From: Shewanella oneidensis MR-1
GTDB taxonomy: Bacteria; Pseudomonadota; Gammaproteobacteria; Enterobacterales; Shewanellaceae
Assembly: GCF_000146165.2 (NCBI RefSeq)
Contig: NC_004347.2
Span: forward strand, 3,524,508 to 3,588,507
Direction: 5' to 3'
Length of the DNA stretch: 64,000 bases
The first letter of the stretch is position 1; each line of letters starts with the position of its first letter. Below the pieces are notes generated by a model. It did no database searches. It was not told the DNA's origin and saw only the letters and a program-made list of their open reading frames with translations. The translations under genes were made by a program, and so were the position numbers. Below are positions 45,252-57,293 of the stretch, in pieces.

Positions 45252-47876
45252 TTAAGCTAAACGCTCAGTAATCCAAGGTAATACTTGTGACAGTGCCGCA
45301 TCCAGATTTTCTGGTTGGCTACCACCTGCTTGGGCCATATCAGGGCGACCACCACCTTTACCACCGACTTGTGTGGCGACCATAGCAACCAGCTCACCCG
45401 CTTTGATTTTAGCGATTAAGTCGTTGCTAACACCTGCAATAAGGTTGACTTTACCTTCTTGTGCTACACCTAACACGATAATAGCGGATTTAAGCTTTTG
45501 TTTAAGCTCATCTTGCAGACCGCGTAACGCACCAGCTTCAACGCCTTCTAGCTTTTTAATCAGCACATTGACGCCATTAACCACTACCGCATCACCCGCT
45601 AAATCCGCACTTGCTGCAGCCGCTAACTTATCTTTAAGTTGCTGCATTTCTTTCTCAAGTTGCTTCATTTTATCTAATTGGACTTTCAGTTTGGTAACAA
45701 CTGAATGAGCATCAGCTTTCAGAAGTGATGCGGCTTCCTCAAGCTCAGCCTGTTGCTGCGCCACATATGCCATAGCCGCAGCACCTGTAACCGCTTCAAT
45801 ACGGCGTACACCTGCGGCTATACCACCTTCTGAAGTGATCTTAAATAAACCAATATCACCAGTGCGGCCAACATGCGTACCACCACAAAGTTCGATTGAG
45901 AAATCGCCCATGGTCACGACACGAACCTGTGAATCATATTTTTCACCAAAGAGCGCCATAGCGCCTTTTTCTTTGGCTTCATCAATCGCCATTTCAGCCA
46001 CTTTAAGCTCATGGTTACGACGAATTTGCGTATTGACTAACTCTTCAACCTGCTTAAGTTCGAAAGGTTTTACCGCTTCGAAATGGGAGAAGTCAAAGCG
46101 TAAACGCTCTGGGTCAACCAATGAGCCTTTTTGAGTAACATGAGTGCCCAACACTTGGCGCAGTGCAGCATGCAATAAGTGAGTTACAGAGTGGTTTAAC
46201 TGAGTGCGGTGACGTAGCTTTTTATCCACTTTGGCTTCAAGCACTTGGCCAACACTTAAACTGCCAGCCGTTAAGGTTCCTTTGTGACCTGAAGCTTGAC
46301 CAAACTTTTGCGTATCGTTAACCGTAAACTCAATGCCTTGAGCCATTAATACGCCCTTGTCACCCACTTGGCCGCCCGATTCAGCATAGAAAGGGGTTAC
46401 ATCGAGCACAACGACAGCGTCATCGCCAGTGTTGATCGCAGGCACTGACTCGCCATTTAGGTACAGTGCAGTGACTTTGGCATTGCCAGTAAGTTCTGAG
46501 TAACCACAGAATGCGGTTTCAGCATCGATCTTAAGTGCTGCGTTATAATCGGCACCAAAGTTACCCGCGGCTTGCGCGCGACTGCGTTGTTCAGCCATCG
46601 CAGCTTCAAAACCAGCTTCATCGACAATAATGTTACGCTCACGACACACGTCAGCAGTTAAATCCACAGGGAAGCCGTAGGTATCGTACAGTTTAAAGAC
46701 TGTTTCACCGTCTAAGGTGTCACCTTGTAATTCGTTCAATGCGCTATCCAGAATGCCTAAACCACGCTCTAATGTACGGGCAAACTGTTCTTCTTCCGCT
46801 TTAAGGGCTTTTTCAACAATAACTTGAGTTTCAGCCAGGCCTTTAGCCGCATCACCCATCACATCGATCAGCGTCGGAACCAACTTGTAGAAGAAGGCTT
46901 CGGTTGCACCTAACTTGTTACCATGACGAACGGCGCGGCGAATAATACGGCGCAGTACATAGCCACGACCTTCGTTCGATGGCATCACACCATCGGCAAC
47001 TAAGAAGGCACATGAACGGATATGGTCGGCAATCACGCGCAGTGACTTGTTAGATAAGTCAGCCACACCGATGATTTCAGCCGCTTTAGCAATCAAAGCG
47101 CGGAAAATATCGATTTCGTAGTTTGAATGAACACCTTGCATAATCGCGGCAATACGCTCGATACCCATACCGGTATCAACCGATGGTTTTGGTAGCGGCA
47201 ACATTTCGCCAGAGGCTTGGCGATTGTATTGCATGAATACAATGTTCCAAATTTCGATGAAACGATCGCCATCTTCTTCAGGGCTGCCTGGACGTCCGCC
47301 CCAAATGTGGTCGCCGTGGTCATAGAAAATTTCGGTACAAGGACCACAAGGACCGGTGTCGCCCATTTGCCAGAAGTTATCTGAAGCATATGGCGCGCCC
47401 TTGTTATCACCGATACGGATGATATTCTCAGCGGCAACGCCTATTTTTTTATTCCAGATTTCAAAGGCTTCATCGTCTGTTTGGTAAATAGTTACGCACA
47501 GACGTTCCTTTGGTAGCATCAATACTTCGGTCAGGAATGTCCAACCAAAACGAATCGCATCTTCTTTGAAATAATCACCAAAACTGAAGTTACCCAGCAT
47601 TTCGAAAAAAGTGTGGTGACGTGCGGTATAACCCACATTATCTAAGTCGTTGTGTTTACCACCCGCACGGACGCAGCGTTGGGCAGTGGTCGCACGTGTA
47701 TAGCTACGTTTGTCCATGCCAAGAAACACGTCCTTGAACTGGTTCATACCGGCGTTGGTGAATAAGAGCGTGGGATCGTTGCCTGGTACAAGAGAACTAC
47801 TGTCCACAACTTGGTGACCATTGCTGCGGAAAAATTCGAGGAAAGCACTTCTAAGCGCTGCTGTCGTTTGATACAT
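45252..47876 (-). CDS. alaS: Alanyl-tRNA synthetase
   Basis: An 874-residue class II synthetase. The catalytic domain starts [24 protein letters not shown] and contains NQFKDVFLG and the GADVR-equivalent [21 protein letters not shown]. The editing domain has the metal-binding HxxxH in [11 protein letters not shown] (about 565) and [10 protein letters not shown] (about 664). The C-Ala domain (about 760-874) ends [16 protein letters not shown]. It follows recA-recX and precedes lysC, the conserved gene order. Confidence 0.98.
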   Translation of the reverse strand: MYQTTAALRSAFLEFFRSNGHQVVDSSSLVPGNDPTLLFTNAGMNQFKDVFLGMDKRSYTRATTAQRCVRAGGKHNDLDNVGYTARHHTFFEMLGNFSFGDYFKEDAIRFGWTFLTEVLMLPKERLCVTIYQTDDEAFEIWNKKIGVAAENIIRIGDNKGAPYASDNFWQMGDTGPCGPCTEIFYDHGDHIWGGRPGSPEEDGDRFIEIWNIVFMQYNRQASGEMLPLPKPSVDTGMGIERIAAIMQGVHSNYEIDIFRALIAKAAEIIGVADLSNKSLRVIADHIRSCAFLVADGVMPSNEGRGYVLRRIIRRAVRHGNKLGATEAFFYKLVPTLIDVMGDAAKGLAETQVIVEKALKAEEEQFARTLERGLGILDSALNELQGDTLDGETVFKLYDTYGFPVDLTADVCRERNIIVDEAGFEAAMAEQRSRAQAAGNFGADYNAALKIDAETAFCGYSELTGNAKVTALYLNGESVPAINTGDDAVVVLDVTPFYAESGGQVGDKGVLMAQGIEFTVNDTQKFGQASGHKGTLTAGSLSVGQVLEAKVDKKLRHRTQLNHSVTHLLHAALRQVLGTHVTQKGSLVDPERLRFDFSHFEAVKPFELKQVEELVNTQIRRNHELKVAEMAIDEAKEKGAMALFGEKYDSQVRVVTMGDFSIELCGGTHVGRTGDIGLFKITSEGGIAAGVRRIEAVTGAAAMAYVAQQQAELEEAASLLKADAHSVVTKLKVQLDKMKQLEKEMQQLKDKLAAAASADLAGDAVVVNGVNVLIKKLEGVEAGALRGLQDELKQKLKSAIIVLGVAQEGKVNLIAGVSNDLIAKIKAGELVAMVATQVGGKGGGRPDMAQAGGSQPENLDAALSQVLPWITERLA

Positions 47877-48154
47877 GAAATCGTCCTGAATTGGGTAAGC
47901 ATGACCAGCTACACCATGAGGTAGCCGTATTTCTATTTGCCGAGCATTATAAGCAGACTGAGGAAAGACGACCAGCCTTGAATAGCGATATCGCGCTTAG
48001 GAATCTAATATTTTCGATGAGTTTGCAGCTAAGACAGGGCTTATCACCAAAGCGTGGCGTAAAAGTGGTGGAAACGAACAAATTCAACTAGGGCGTGTTG
48101 AAATTGATAAGGGATGACAAGCATAGCTTACTGAAGCAAGTTTATACCACTAAC

Positions 48155-48655
48155 TTAGTCATCATTATCTTCCAAAGGGTCATAATCTAAGGCATAGATG
48201 ACTTGTTCATAACTAAAACCTTGGCTCAATAAAAACCGCACCCGCTTGGCTTTTTCTTTTGCAATCAACTCTCGTGATTGAGACCCCTTAACCTCTGTCA
48301 CTTTAGGGACACCATATTTTTTGATGGCTTTGGCTTTGGCTTTGGCTTTGGCTAATTCGAACCAATCATAATCAGTCGCTATTAACGCAGCCTCGATACA
48401 ATCCTTAGTAAGCCCTTTTTGAGCGATGGCTTGACGAATGCGTATAGGCCCATGGCCGCGGGCGATGTTGCTACGAACGAGGAGCTCAGCATAGCGCTTA
48501 TCATTGATAAATCCAGACGCTTCACAATCATCGAGCACAGGATCGATATCAAGAACTTCAAAGCCTTTTTCGAGCAGTTTGGTTCGGATTTCTTGGCGGG
48601 AATAATCGCGGCGCGCTAACAGCGCGACCGCGATTTGACGGGCTGACTGACTCAG
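48155..48655 (-). CDS. recX: RecA regulatory protein RecX, non-ATG start
   Basis: RecX limits RecA filament growth. The recognisable frame gives [20 protein letters not shown] and then [11 protein letters not shown], through [17 protein letters not shown] and [12 protein letters not shown] to [16 protein letters not shown], with the three-helix repeats of the family. No ATG, GTG or TTG lies upstream of codon 40; a GTG at 48538 would lose the first helical repeat. The best start is CTG at 48655, which overlaps the recA stop (CTGA), giving 166 residues. Four perfect GGCTTT repeats (48326-48349) encode an Ala-Lys run (AKAKAKA). The gene is in the recA operon. Confidence 0.85.
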   Translation of the reverse strand: MSQSARQIAVALLARRDYSRQEIRTKLLEKGFEVLDIDPVLDDCEASGFINDKRYAELLVRSNIARGHGPIRIRQAIAQKGLTKDCIEAALIATDYDWFELAKAKAKAKAIKKYGVPKVTEVKGSQSRELIAKEKAKRVRFLLSQGFSYEQVIYALDYDPLEDNDD

Positions 48656-49725
48656 AACACTTCGCCTGTTTCTAAATCAATATTCCCCTCGACATTGTCA
48701 TCATCGGATGCCGATGATGCCAGGGCACTCGGGTTACTCAACAATAGCTCACGCAATGTCTTATCGATTTCAGCGGCTATAGCTGGGTTTTCAGTCAAAT
48801 ATTTACCCGCATTTGCACGGCCTTGACCAATTTTATCGCCCTTGTAGCTATACCAAGCGCCTGCTTTCTCAATCAGTTTATGGGCTACACCTAAATCAAC
48901 TAACTCGCCAGTACGGTTGATACCTTGACCGTATAGAATTTGGAACTCTGCTTGTTTAAATGGCGCTGCAACTTTGTTTTTAACGACTTTTACGCGTGTC
49001 TCGTTACCAACCACCTCATCACCTTCTTTGATAGCGCCTGTACGGCGGATATCCAAACGAACAGAGGCATAGAATTTCAGAGCATTACCACCCGTTGTGG
49101 TTTCTGGGTTACCAAACATCACCCCAATCTTCATACGAATTTGGTTGATGAAGATTAACAGAGTGTTCGATTGCTTGAGGTTACCCGCTAACTTACGCAT
49201 TGCTTGGCTCATCATACGAGCCGCTAAGCCCATGTGTGAGTCACCAATTTCACCTTCAATCTCCGCCTTTGGTGTTAATGCCGCTACCGAGTCAACGATA
49301 ATCACATCAACCGCACCAGAACGGGTTAATGCATCACAAATCTCAAGGGCTTGCTCACCGGTATCGGGCTGTGAACACAATAAGTTATCAATATCAACGC
49401 CTAATTTTTTCGCGTAGATAGGATCAAGAGCGTGTTCTGCATCGATAAAGGCACAGGTTTTACCTTCGCGCTGAGCGGCGGCAATCACTTCTAATGTCAG
49501 AGTTGTTTTACCTGATGACTCTGGACCATAGATCTCAACGATACGGCCCATAGGCAAACCACCTGCCCCAAGAGCGACGTCAAGGGAAAGAGAACCTGTA
49601 GAAATGGTCTCAACATCCATAGAGCGGTCTTCGCCCAGCTTCATGATGGAGCCTTTACCAAATTGCTTCTCAATTTGGCTCAATACCGCAGCAAGTGCTT
49701 TCTCTTTGTTTGGATCGACCTTCAT
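48652..49725 (-). CDS. recA: Recombinase RecA
   Basis: A 357-residue recombinase that forms filaments on single-stranded DNA and triggers LexA autocleavage. Walker [11 protein letters not shown] is at about 66-75, Walker [16 protein letters not shown] at about 140-154, and loop L2 [23 protein letters not shown] at about 193-215 is intact. The acidic C-terminus is [17 protein letters not shown]. It starts with ATG at 49725 after AGGGAACAGG. A LexA box lies about 110 bases upstream. The stop overlaps the recX start. Confidence 0.98.
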   Translation of the reverse strand: MKVDPNKEKALAAVLSQIEKQFGKGSIMKLGEDRSMDVETISTGSLSLDVALGAGGLPMGRIVEIYGPESSGKTTLTLEVIAAAQREGKTCAFIDAEHALDPIYAKKLGVDIDNLLCSQPDTGEQALEICDALTRSGAVDVIIVDSVAALTPKAEIEGEIGDSHMGLAARMMSQAMRKLAGNLKQSNTLLIFINQIRMKIGVMFGNPETTTGGNALKFYASVRLDIRRTGAIKEGDEVVGNETRVKVVKNKVAAPFKQAEFQILYGQGINRTGELVDLGVAHKLIEKAGAWYSYKGDKIGQGRANAGKYLTENPAIAAEIDKTLRELLLSNPSALASSASDDDNVEGNIDLETGEVF

Positions 49726-49742
49726 TCCTGTTCCCTCATCTA

Positions 49743-49760
49743 GACAGTATCAGTACTGTC
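49743..49760. promoter_or_regulatory. Palindrome in the recA 5' untranslated region
   Basis: GACAGTA-TCAG-TACTGTC forms a 7-bp hairpin ending about 15 bases before the recA start codon, close to the ribosome-binding site. It has the half-sites of a LexA box in reversed order, so it is not one itself. Confidence 0.5.
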
Positions 49761-49832
49761 AAAAGTGATATTCAATTTAATAAAGCAGGTGATCAAAAAG
49801 CGAGGCTCTTTGTCATTATCTGCAGACTAGTA

Positions 49833-49852
49833 TACTGTACAATCATACAGTA
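49833..49852 (-). promoter_or_regulatory. LexA (SOS) box of recA
   Basis: TACTGTACAATCATACAGTA matches the gammaproteobacterial LexA consensus TACTGTATATATATACAGTA at nearly every position, including both CTGT/ACAG halves, about 110 bases upstream of the recA start. The surrounding 380-base gap before mutS holds no gene. Confidence 0.92.
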
Positions 49853-50105
49853 TCAAGGCCTGAGGATGAATTATTTTTACGTCTTAATATTTTCCAACTT
49901 AGACAAGCGGTTACATAGCAACACGACGAATTAATCAAGATAACAGTGAATATCCACGGTTTACGGATCAATTTTCCGTAAATTGTTGCTAAGATTGGCG
50001 CCAATTGATTTTAGACAGTAAGAATACAAATCTGCTGATTTTGATCCCATTACTGTATGACTTTATTCCCTATTTAGGGCCGGCATAACGGACGAAAACG
50101 ATTTA

Positions 50106-52676
50106 ATGAATCCTATAGATACCGATGATTTAGAAAAACACACCCCAATGATGCGTCAGTATTTGAGCATGAAGGCAGAACATCACGATATGTTACTGTT
50201 TTATCGCATGGGTGACTTCTATGAACTCTTCTATGATGATGCTAAGCGTGCCTCAGAATTATTAGGTATTTCTCTCACTGCCCGTGGTAAAAGTGGCGGC
50301 GATCCGATCCCTATGGCGGGCATTCCCTATCATGCAGTGGAAGGTTATCTGGCGAAACTGGTACAGATAGGTCAATCGGTTGCGATTTGTGAGCAAATTG
50401 GCGATCCAGCAACCTCCAAAGGCCCCGTTGAGCGTAAAGTCGTACGTATCGTCACTCCAGGCACCTTAACCGACGAAGCCCTATTACAGGAACGACAGGA
50501 CAATCTGTTAGCTGCTGTTTATCAGGGCAAAGTAGGTTTTGGCTATGCGACTCTTGATGTGTCTTCTGGCCGCTTTGTTATTGCCGAGTTAGAGACCAAA
50601 GAGTCCCTCGAAGCCGAATTGCAACGTACCAATCCGGTCGAAATTCTTTATAGCGAAGATTTTGGTGCACTGGATTTATTGCACCATTTCAAAGGTAAAC
50701 GCCGCCGCCCAGAATGGGAGTTTGACTACGATACCAGCATCAAACTGTTACTCGCCCAATTTGGCACTAAGGATTTACATGGCTTTGGTATAACCGATGC
50801 TCGCCTATCGCTGCAAGCGGCGGGCTGCTTAATGCAATATGTCAAAGATACCCAACGTACCGCCCTACCCCATATCAATGCTATTACTCGCTTTAATCAA
50901 ACCGACACCATTGTCTTGGATGCTGCCACTCGCCGTAATCTAGAGCTGACACAGAATTTAAGTGGTGGTCGAGATAACACCTTAGCTGCAGTGCTCGATA
51001 ACACTGCCACAGCCATGGGTAGCCGGATGTTGCAACGCTGGATCCATCAACCCCTTAGGGATCATGCGCTCATTTTGGCCCGCCAAACAGCAGTCAATGA
51101 ATTACTTGAAACCGCAGTGCATGAGTCATTGCATGAACAACTTAAAGCACTCGGCGATATTGAGCGGATCATGGCTAGACTGGCACTGCGTACAGCACGC
51201 CCGAGAGATTTTGCCCGTCTGCGACAAGCCTTAAGCCTGTTACCGCAATTGCAACTGTCTTTAAGCCAATTAAGCGCTCCCCATACAGTCAAACTTGGCC
51301 AACTCTTGGGCGAATTTCCACAAGAACAACAACTACTTGAGCACGCCATTGTCGATAATCCCCCTATGCTTATCCGTGATGGCGGCGTGATCCGTGAAGG
51401 CTACAATGCAGAATTAGATGAGTGGCGTGGCTTAAGCGAAGGTGCCAGTGATTATCTAGTACAACTCGAAGCGCGGGAAAAGGAACGCACAGGCATTGCG
51501 ACACTGAAGGTCGGATACAACCGAGTCCATGGCTATTACATTGAAGTCAGCCGACTACAATCCAACCAAGTGCCATTAAATTATCAACGCCGTCAAACCC
51601 TTAAAAATATGGAGCGGTACATCACGCCAGAACTTAAGGAATATGAAGAAAAGGTACTTTCTAGCCAAGGCAAAGCCCTCGCCCTTGAAAAACAACTCTG
51701 GGACGAATTGTTCGATTTGATCCTACCCAAGTTGCATGAATTACAAGACTTCGCCAGAGCCGCTGCCGAGCTTGATGTTCTCAGCAATTTTGCTGAACGT
51801 GCCGAAACCCTCGGTTATACCAGCCCAGAACTGAGCAGCGAAATAGGTGTTAAAATCGAGGCAGGTCGCCACCCTGTAGTTGAGCGAGTCAGTCAAACCC
51901 CGTTTATCGCCAACCCAGTAACACTGCATAATCAGCGGCGAATGTTGATAGTTACCGGCCCTAACATGGGCGGTAAATCAACCTATATGCGTCAAGTGGC
52001 GCTTATTACCCTCATGGCCCATATTGGCTGTTTTGTGCCAGCGGAACGTGCAACGATTGGTCCCATCGATCGAATTTTTACCCGTATTGGCGCCTCAGAT
52101 GATCTCGCCTCTGGCCGTTCAACCTTTATGGTGGAAATGACCGAAACTGCCAATATTCTTCATAATGCCACTGCGCAAAGTTTAGTACTGATGGACGAAA
52201 TTGGCCGTGGTACATCAACCTATGATGGCCTGTCGTTAGCTTGGTCAGCGGCGGAATATTTAGCGCAGCAAGTGGGTGCAATGACGCTCTTCGCCACCCA
52301 TTATTTTGAGCTAACACAACTGCCAGAACTGATGTCCGGCGTCTATAACGTACATCTAGACGCAATTGAACATGAAGATACGATTGCCTTTATGCATGCA
52401 GTGCAGGAAGGCGCGGCCAGTAAGAGTTACGGTTTACAAGTTGCGGCGCTTGCCGGCGTCCCTGCACGAGTGATTAAGGCGGCAAAACATAAGTTACATC
52501 AGCTTGAAAGTCGCGATCATCAAGTAGAAGGTACTAAAACGCCGATTCAAACCTTATTAGCCCTGCCTGAACCAGTGGAAAATCCTGCGGTAAGTAAACT
52601 AAAGGCAATTAATCCTGATAATCTGACCCCTAAACAGGCGCTGGATTTGCTCTATGAGCTAAAACGCTTGAGCTAG
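50106..52676 (+). CDS. mutS: DNA mismatch repair protein MutS
   Basis: An 856-residue ATPase that recognises mismatches and recruits MutL. The mismatch-binding Phe lies in [17 protein letters not shown] (about residue 40). The core clamp domains are intact. The ATPase has Walker [15 protein letters not shown] (about 617), [18 protein letters not shown] and the Walker B/D-loop [19 protein letters not shown], then ATHYFELT. The C-terminal tetramerisation part ends [16 protein letters not shown]. It is divergent from recA and followed by a terminator. Because it is intact, no mutator phenotype is suggested. Confidence 0.98.
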
Positions 52677-52703
52677 GTGCATTTATCATGATGACTTAAC
52701 AAT

Positions 52704-52732
52704 AAAAACGCCCAAACAATTGGGCGTTTTTT
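52704..52732. terminator. Bidirectional intrinsic terminator after mutS and rpoS
   Basis: AAAAACGCCCAA/TTGGGCGTTTTTT stem with a 4-base loop between convergent mutS and rpoS. Confidence 0.88.
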
Positions 52733-52758
52733 ATGGGGTGATTAAACAATCTTAAGCA

Positions 52759-53739
52759 TTAATTTCTAAATAGAGCCTCTACAGATAGCCCTTGTGCGCC
52801 AAGCAGATCACGCAGGCGTTTTAAGGCTTCCACTTGGATTTGACGAACTCGCTCGCGAGTAAGGCCAATTTCAGCGCCCACATCTTCAAGAGTCGATGGC
52901 TCATAACCCAATAACCCAAAGCGGCGCGCTAACACTTCTCTTTGCTTGGTATTGAGTTCATTGAGCCACTTAACCACTGAGTTAGAAATATCTTCGTCTT
53001 GCACCTTGTAATCTGGGCCTACGTTATCATCATCAGCCAGCACATCGAGTAAGGCTTTATCATTATCACCGCCGAGAGGGACATCAACAGAAGTGATCTT
53101 CTCGTTGAGCTTCAGCATGCGGCTAACATCCACACTAGAGACTTGTAGTTTCTCGGCAATTTCTTCTGCCGTTGGCTCGTGGTCAAGTTTTTGCGCTAAT
53201 TCACGGGCCGTACGTAAGTACACGTTAAGCTCTTTCACCACATGGATAGGCAAGCGAATCGTACGGGTTTGATTCATGATTGCGCGTTCAATGGTTTGTC
53301 TGATCCACCAAGTCGCATAGGTTGAGAAACGGAAACCTCTTTCTGGGTCAAATTTTTCTACCGCACGGATCAAACCAAGATTACCCTCTTCGATTAAATC
53401 CAGCAGCGCAAGACCACGATTATTGTAACGGCGGGCAATTTTAACCACGAGTCGCAGGTTACTTTCGATCATCCGATTACGGGATTTTTCGCAGCCTTTT
53501 AAGGCCTTACGGGAAAAATACACTTCTTCTTCTGCGCTAAGCAGTGGGGAAAACCCTATTTCACCTAAATAGAGTTGTGTGGCATCAAGATTTTTTTGCA
53601 GGTCATCTTGAACCTGTTGTTCGAGTCCTAATTCTTGAACTAAATCAGCGGCGATATCCTCTTTATCGAGATCAAACTCAGCGGTATCAACGGAAAAATC
53701 TACTAGTTCTTCTGCGGCAGTGCTATTTATGCGGCTCAT
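52759..53739 (-). CDS. rpoS: RNA polymerase sigma factor RpoS
   Basis: A 326-residue stationary-phase and general-stress sigma factor. The start is the ATG at 53739 ([12 protein letters not shown]), 8 bases after GGGAG; an earlier GTG-type start would add five residues. Region 1.2 is [21 protein letters not shown], region 2 is [59 protein letters not shown] (about 95-155), and the region 4.2 helix-turn-helix is [20 protein letters not shown] (about 280-300). It follows nlpD, whose gene in relatives contains the main rpoS promoter. Confidence 0.98.
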   Translation of the reverse strand: MSRINSTAAEELVDFSVDTAEFDLDKEDIAADLVQELGLEQQVQDDLQKNLDATQLYLGEIGFSPLLSAEEEVYFSRKALKGCEKSRNRMIESNLRLVVKIARRYNNRGLALLDLIEEGNLGLIRAVEKFDPERGFRFSTYATWWIRQTIERAIMNQTRTIRLPIHVVKELNVYLRTARELAQKLDHEPTAEEIAEKLQVSSVDVSRMLKLNEKITSVDVPLGGDNDKALLDVLADDDNVGPDYKVQDEDISNSVVKWLNELNTKQREVLARRFGLLGYEPSTLEDVGAEIGLTRERVRQIQVEALKRLRDLLGAQGLSVEALFRN

Positions 53740-53820
53740 GATCGAATCTCCCAAACCTAATTTAACTGCTTGTATTACTGCAATTTATTTTCCTCCATGC
53801 CAAAACAAGGCCCTAAACAA

Positions 53821-54717
53821 TCATTGCTTAGGTAAGTAGTTGAGTGGGTTAACAGACTGACCATGGTAACGAATTTCAAAACGTAGCATGACCTGATTAG
53901 TACCTGTACTGCCCATTTTAGCAATCGTCTGTCCAGCGAGGACATGTTGCTTTTCATCGACTAAGATCTGATCTGCATGAGCATAGGCACTAAGGTAATC
54001 GTCACTATGTTTAATAATCACTAAATTACCATACCCCCTAAGCGCACTACCTGCATATACCACCCGCCCATCTGCAGCGGCTTTGATGATATCTCCACGT
54101 TTTCCCGCGATCTTAATACCTTTATTTCCCTGCTCATTGGCAGAGTATGTCCCAATCAGTTTACCTCTTACAGGCCATTGCCACTGGCTTACACTGTCGG
54201 GCAGTGTTGAAGTCGGGGCAACGATTGAAGAGTTAAATCTTTGTTGAGAGCTTGTTGCAGAATACGCAGGCTTTGCTTTCTGATCAAGTGTTTTTTTCTG
54301 CGGTTCACTAGATAGCCCCTCAACTGCAGAATCATCACTAACATATTGTTTTTTAGATGAATTTAACTGATAAAGGCCTTTGTTTGCCGAATTAATTCCA
54401 CCTAAAATCGTAGATGCTTTGCTATTTTGACTGTGGTCATATGTTAAATACAAAACCTGTCCAGGATAGATAGTAAACGATTTATCTAATTGATTAATTT
54501 TGGCAATTTCTGCGTAATCTTTGCCGACAGCCCAAGAAATTGAGTAAAGGGTGTCACCTTTTTTAACTTTATAAGACTCGCCTTTAATATGACCTTTATT
54601 CTGTTTTGAATGATGCTTAGAGAGGCTTTCGACAGGTGCGGGGCGACTCGCCTGAAAGCTACAGCCTGCAAGCAACAACAATAAACTGAGGTTTAAAAGT
54701 AAACCCACATTCAACAA
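53821..54717 (-). CDS. nlpD: Lipoprotein NlpD, LysM and M23/LytM domains
   Basis: A 298-residue outer-membrane lipoprotein that activates AmiC for daughter-cell separation. The lipobox LLAGC places the lipidated cysteine at residue 19. The LysM peptidoglycan-binding domain is at about 48-92 (YKVKKGDTLYSISWAVGKDYAEIAKIN). The LytM domain is at about 185-290 (GTYSANEQGNKGIKIAGKRG, GYGNLVIIKHSDDYLSAYAHAD). The metal-binding His/Asp set of active M23 peptidases is incomplete, as in other NlpD regulators. It sits between pcm and rpoS. Confidence 0.95.
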   Translation of the reverse strand: MLNVGLLLNLSLLLLLAGCSFQASRPAPVESLSKHHSKQNKGHIKGESYKVKKGDTLYSISWAVGKDYAEIAKINQLDKSFTIYPGQVLYLTYDHSQNSKASTILGGINSANKGLYQLNSSKKQYVSDDSAVEGLSSEPQKKTLDQKAKPAYSATSSQQRFNSSIVAPTSTLPDSVSQWQWPVRGKLIGTYSANEQGNKGIKIAGKRGDIIKAAADGRVVYAGSALRGYGNLVIIKHSDDYLSAYAHADQILVDEKQHVLAGQTIAKMGSTGTNQVMLRFEIRYHGQSVNPLNYLPKQ

Positions 54718-54774
54718 TAAAAACTCCTCTTTGGGGCTATCTTACTGTTTTAATAAGTTCTAAACGGATGAACG

Positions 54775-55410
54775 CTATGCAAGCTCGCCATTGACTAAGG
54801 GAACAAATTTGACAGTCTCTATCACTTCCGAGCTAAAACGGTCAGAATGACGCGTAATCCGCATCAATTGCTGGGTTTCTTCCCCCACAGGGATGATCAA
54901 AACCCCTCCTTCGGCTAACTGTGATAATAACGCTTCAGGAATCTTCGCCGCCGCAGCCGTGACCATAATGCCATTATAAGGACTGCGATTCAGCCAGCCC
55001 TGCCAACCATCACCATACTTAAAAGAAACATTGTGCAGATCGAGTCGTTTTAATCTTTGTCTTGCTTGGATCTGTAACGCCTTTATCCGTTCTACAGTGC
55101 AAAGTTCGGGCACTAATTGGGCAAGAATCGCCGCTTGATAGCCAGAGCCTGTCCCCACCTCAAGCACCTTCTGTGGTTGATGCTGCAGCAGTAACTCGGT
55201 CATACGTGCAACAATATAAGGTTGAGATATCGTTTGCCCTTGCCCTATGGGTAACGCCGTATTTTCATAAGCTTTATGAGCTAACGCATTATCAAGAAAT
55301 AGCTCGCGAGGCGTTTGGGATATTGCCTTAAGCACGGCTGGATTGCGGATCCCCGCATCCTGAAGCTTTTTCGCTAAATTCACCGCCGATGTTAAGGCAA
55401 CTCGAGTCAT
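54775..55410 (-). CDS. pcm: Protein-L-isoaspartate O-methyltransferase
   Basis: A 211-residue SAM-dependent repair enzyme that methylates isoaspartyl residues in aged proteins. SAM-binding motif [20 protein letters not shown] (about 79-98), acceptor-binding [16 protein letters not shown] (about 52-67), and [17 protein letters not shown] near the C-terminus. The start codon overlaps the surE stop by four bases (ATGA). It belongs to the surE-pcm-nlpD-rpoS stationary-phase cluster. Confidence 0.96.
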   Translation of the reverse strand: MTRVALTSAVNLAKKLQDAGIRNPAVLKAISQTPRELFLDNALAHKAYENTALPIGQGQTISQPYIVARMTELLLQHQPQKVLEVGTGSGYQAAILAQLVPELCTVERIKALQIQARQRLKRLDLHNVSFKYGDGWQGWLNRSPYNGIMVTAAAAKIPEALLSQLAEGGVLIIPVGEETQQLMRITRHSDRFSSEVIETVKFVPLVNGELA

Positions 55411-56156
55411 ATTTTATCTACCCAATTTTGCAATATCGATAATTGTCTATACGCGGTCAAATCCACGGTTAACGGTGTGATGGACACATAACCATGGGCA
55501 ATTGCATGGAAATCCGTTCCTTCACTCGCATCTTGTTCAAGACCCGGTGGACCGAGCCAAAAAATTTCTCGCCCAGCGGGATCCTGCGTTCGCACAATGC
55601 CTTCAGCCTTGTGACGCGCTCCGAGACGAGTGACACTTATGCCTTTAATCTCATCCAGCGGTAAATCCGGCACATTGATATTGAGGATCTGATCGCTCGC
55701 AATAGGATGCGCTAACAACCCCTGCACAATTCGCCGCGCATACACTGCCGCGGTGTGATAATGCTTAAAGGCTTTGCCATTAAGGGAAATCGCCACCGCG
55801 GGGAAACCTAAAAAACGCCCTTCCATGGCCGCCGCGACGGTGCCCGAATACAAGGTATCATCCCCCATATTCGCACCAGCATTGATGCCCGATACCACCA
55901 TATCCGGCTCACCATCACAGAGCTCTCGTATGGCTAAGTGAACACAATCTGTTGGGGTACCGTGAACCGAAATATAGCCATTGTCTAACCTATTAATTCT
56001 TAATGGGTTAGTCAAGGTTAAAGAGTTACTTGCGCCCGAACAATTACGGTCGGGTGCGACAGTCATCACAGTTGCTATTTCAGCGAGCGCCTCGGTTAAG
56101 GCTTTAATCCCCGGCGCATTCACCCCATCATCATTGCTGACAAGGATGCGCATCAT
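55407..56156 (-). CDS. surE: 5'/3'-nucleotidase SurE
   Basis: A 249-residue metal-dependent phosphatase acting on nucleoside monophosphates in stationary phase. The metal site is [13 protein letters not shown] (about 4-16), with the conserved [11 protein letters not shown] and [26 protein letters not shown] (about 88-113). ATG ATG at the start: the first overlaps the truD stop (ATGA); the second would give MRILVSN. Overlaps on both sides show it is in one operon with truD and pcm. Confidence 0.96.
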   Translation of the reverse strand: MMRILVSNDDGVNAPGIKALTEALAEIATVMTVAPDRNCSGASNSLTLTNPLRINRLDNGYISVHGTPTDCVHLAIRELCDGEPDMVVSGINAGANMGDDTLYSGTVAAAMEGRFLGFPAVAISLNGKAFKHYHTAAVYARRIVQGLLAHPIASDQILNINVPDLPLDEIKGISVTRLGARHKAEGIVRTQDPAGREIFWLGPPGLEQDASEGTDFHAIAHGYVSITPLTVDLTAYRQLSILQNWVDKI

Positions 56157-57265
56157 GAAGCTGACTCACCATTGTCAGATACATTCGCTGCTGCAGTATT
56201 GCTCTCTGTTACAACATTTGTCTCAGCCGTGAGTGTTGTTTGCCATTGCAACTCTTTCACATCTTGATAATCAACCAGCTCTCTTAACAGCGATGTCGCA
56301 AAGCAGCCCGCAGGTAAAATAAACTCCAGTACCAATCCATCCGAGGTTTGCTCGTGCTTAAGGCCTTGTGGCTCAAGCAATAATGGGCGGCGTTCCTGTT
56401 CAAGCCCTGCGTGCTCAAGACCGTAGCAATCTTCGGTGAGATCTGCCATCGCTTGGGTTTCAACCTCGGCGGCTTCGCCTTGCGGTAGCATTTTGCCACG
56501 GCCCCACAGCGGCGCTGAAAGTTGAATGTCCTTTTCAATCAAACGCTTTAATACCACTAAATCCCATTCTGGCGTCACGAAAAAGCTCTTACTGCCCGCC
56601 AGCATCACACAATCCCCCGCTAAGGGTCGAGTGCCATAATGGGTAAGACGATAGGACACAACGGTATTGAACAGATGAGAGCGCACCGCAGAAAGATACA
56701 TGCTGCGTTTATTGCGATCTTTAACCTTTTTGCCTGCGAGCATTTGCCGACCAAGCACCAAGTTTTTGCCATCGTGACCAAAGCGTTGCTCACCAAAATA
56801 ATTCGGTACACCGATTTGGCTGACTTTTTCAATGCGGCTGATAATGTCTTCCACATTGGTGACATTACGCAGTGTCAGAATAAAGCGGTTGCCCAAGAGC
56901 GCGCCAATCCGTAACTTTTTGCTGTGGCGACTACTGGATAACACCGTTAAACGATCGCTATTGAGCTCGATCCACGCGGGAGTTTCTTTGCCAGGGATGC
57001 GAATGCCAAACCATTGCTCTGTGATGGCATTTTTATCTTTTTGGCCAGCATAGGTCACTTCTTTGGGATGAACCTTAGCAAACTTTGCTAGCATTTCAGC
57101 TACTTGCACCGTATTTAGCCCATCTTTACGAATATGGACTAAGTGATGTTCACCCTCGCCTGATGGGCTAAAAGGTAAGATCTCTTTTACGATGAAGTCG
57201 CTGTTAACGGTTCTTAAATCTGCGGTGCCAGTCGGTTTGCCGTACAGATAATGTAGTTCGCTCAT
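56153..57265 (-). CDS. truD: tRNA pseudouridine(13) synthase TruD
   Basis: A 370-residue enzyme that makes pseudouridine at position 13 of tRNA-Glu. Catalytic Asp in [13 protein letters not shown] (about residue 82); conserved [10 protein letters not shown] and [15 protein letters not shown]. coli TruD is 349 residues; the C-terminal ending ([20 protein letters not shown]) is a 25-residue Ala/Asn/Thr-rich tail and likely disordered. Start ATG at 57265; 28 bases separate it from ispF. Confidence 0.96.
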   Translation of the reverse strand: MSELHYLYGKPTGTADLRTVNSDFIVKEILPFSPSGEGEHHLVHIRKDGLNTVQVAEMLAKFAKVHPKEVTYAGQKDKNAITEQWFGIRIPGKETPAWIELNSDRLTVLSSSRHSKKLRIGALLGNRFILTLRNVTNVEDIISRIEKVSQIGVPNYFGEQRFGHDGKNLVLGRQMLAGKKVKDRNKRSMYLSAVRSHLFNTVVSYRLTHYGTRPLAGDCVMLAGSKSFFVTPEWDLVVLKRLIEKDIQLSAPLWGRGKMLPQGEAAEVETQAMADLTEDCYGLEHAGLEQERRPLLLEPQGLKHEQTSDGLVLEFILPAGCFATSLLRELVDYQDVKELQWQTTLTAETNVVTESNTAAANVSDNGESAS

Positions 57266-57293
57266 GGATGTTGTTATCTCTTTAAGTTACACG

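Noticed and set aside
80..48110. Shared GGGCGTGTTG strings near 95 and 48090
   Set aside because: A ten-base match with different flanks is too short to claim a repeat family from this window alone.
48155..49725. RecA-RecX fusion by stop-codon readthrough
   Set aside because: The recX frame differs from the recA frame at the TGA, so readthrough would not enter RecX.
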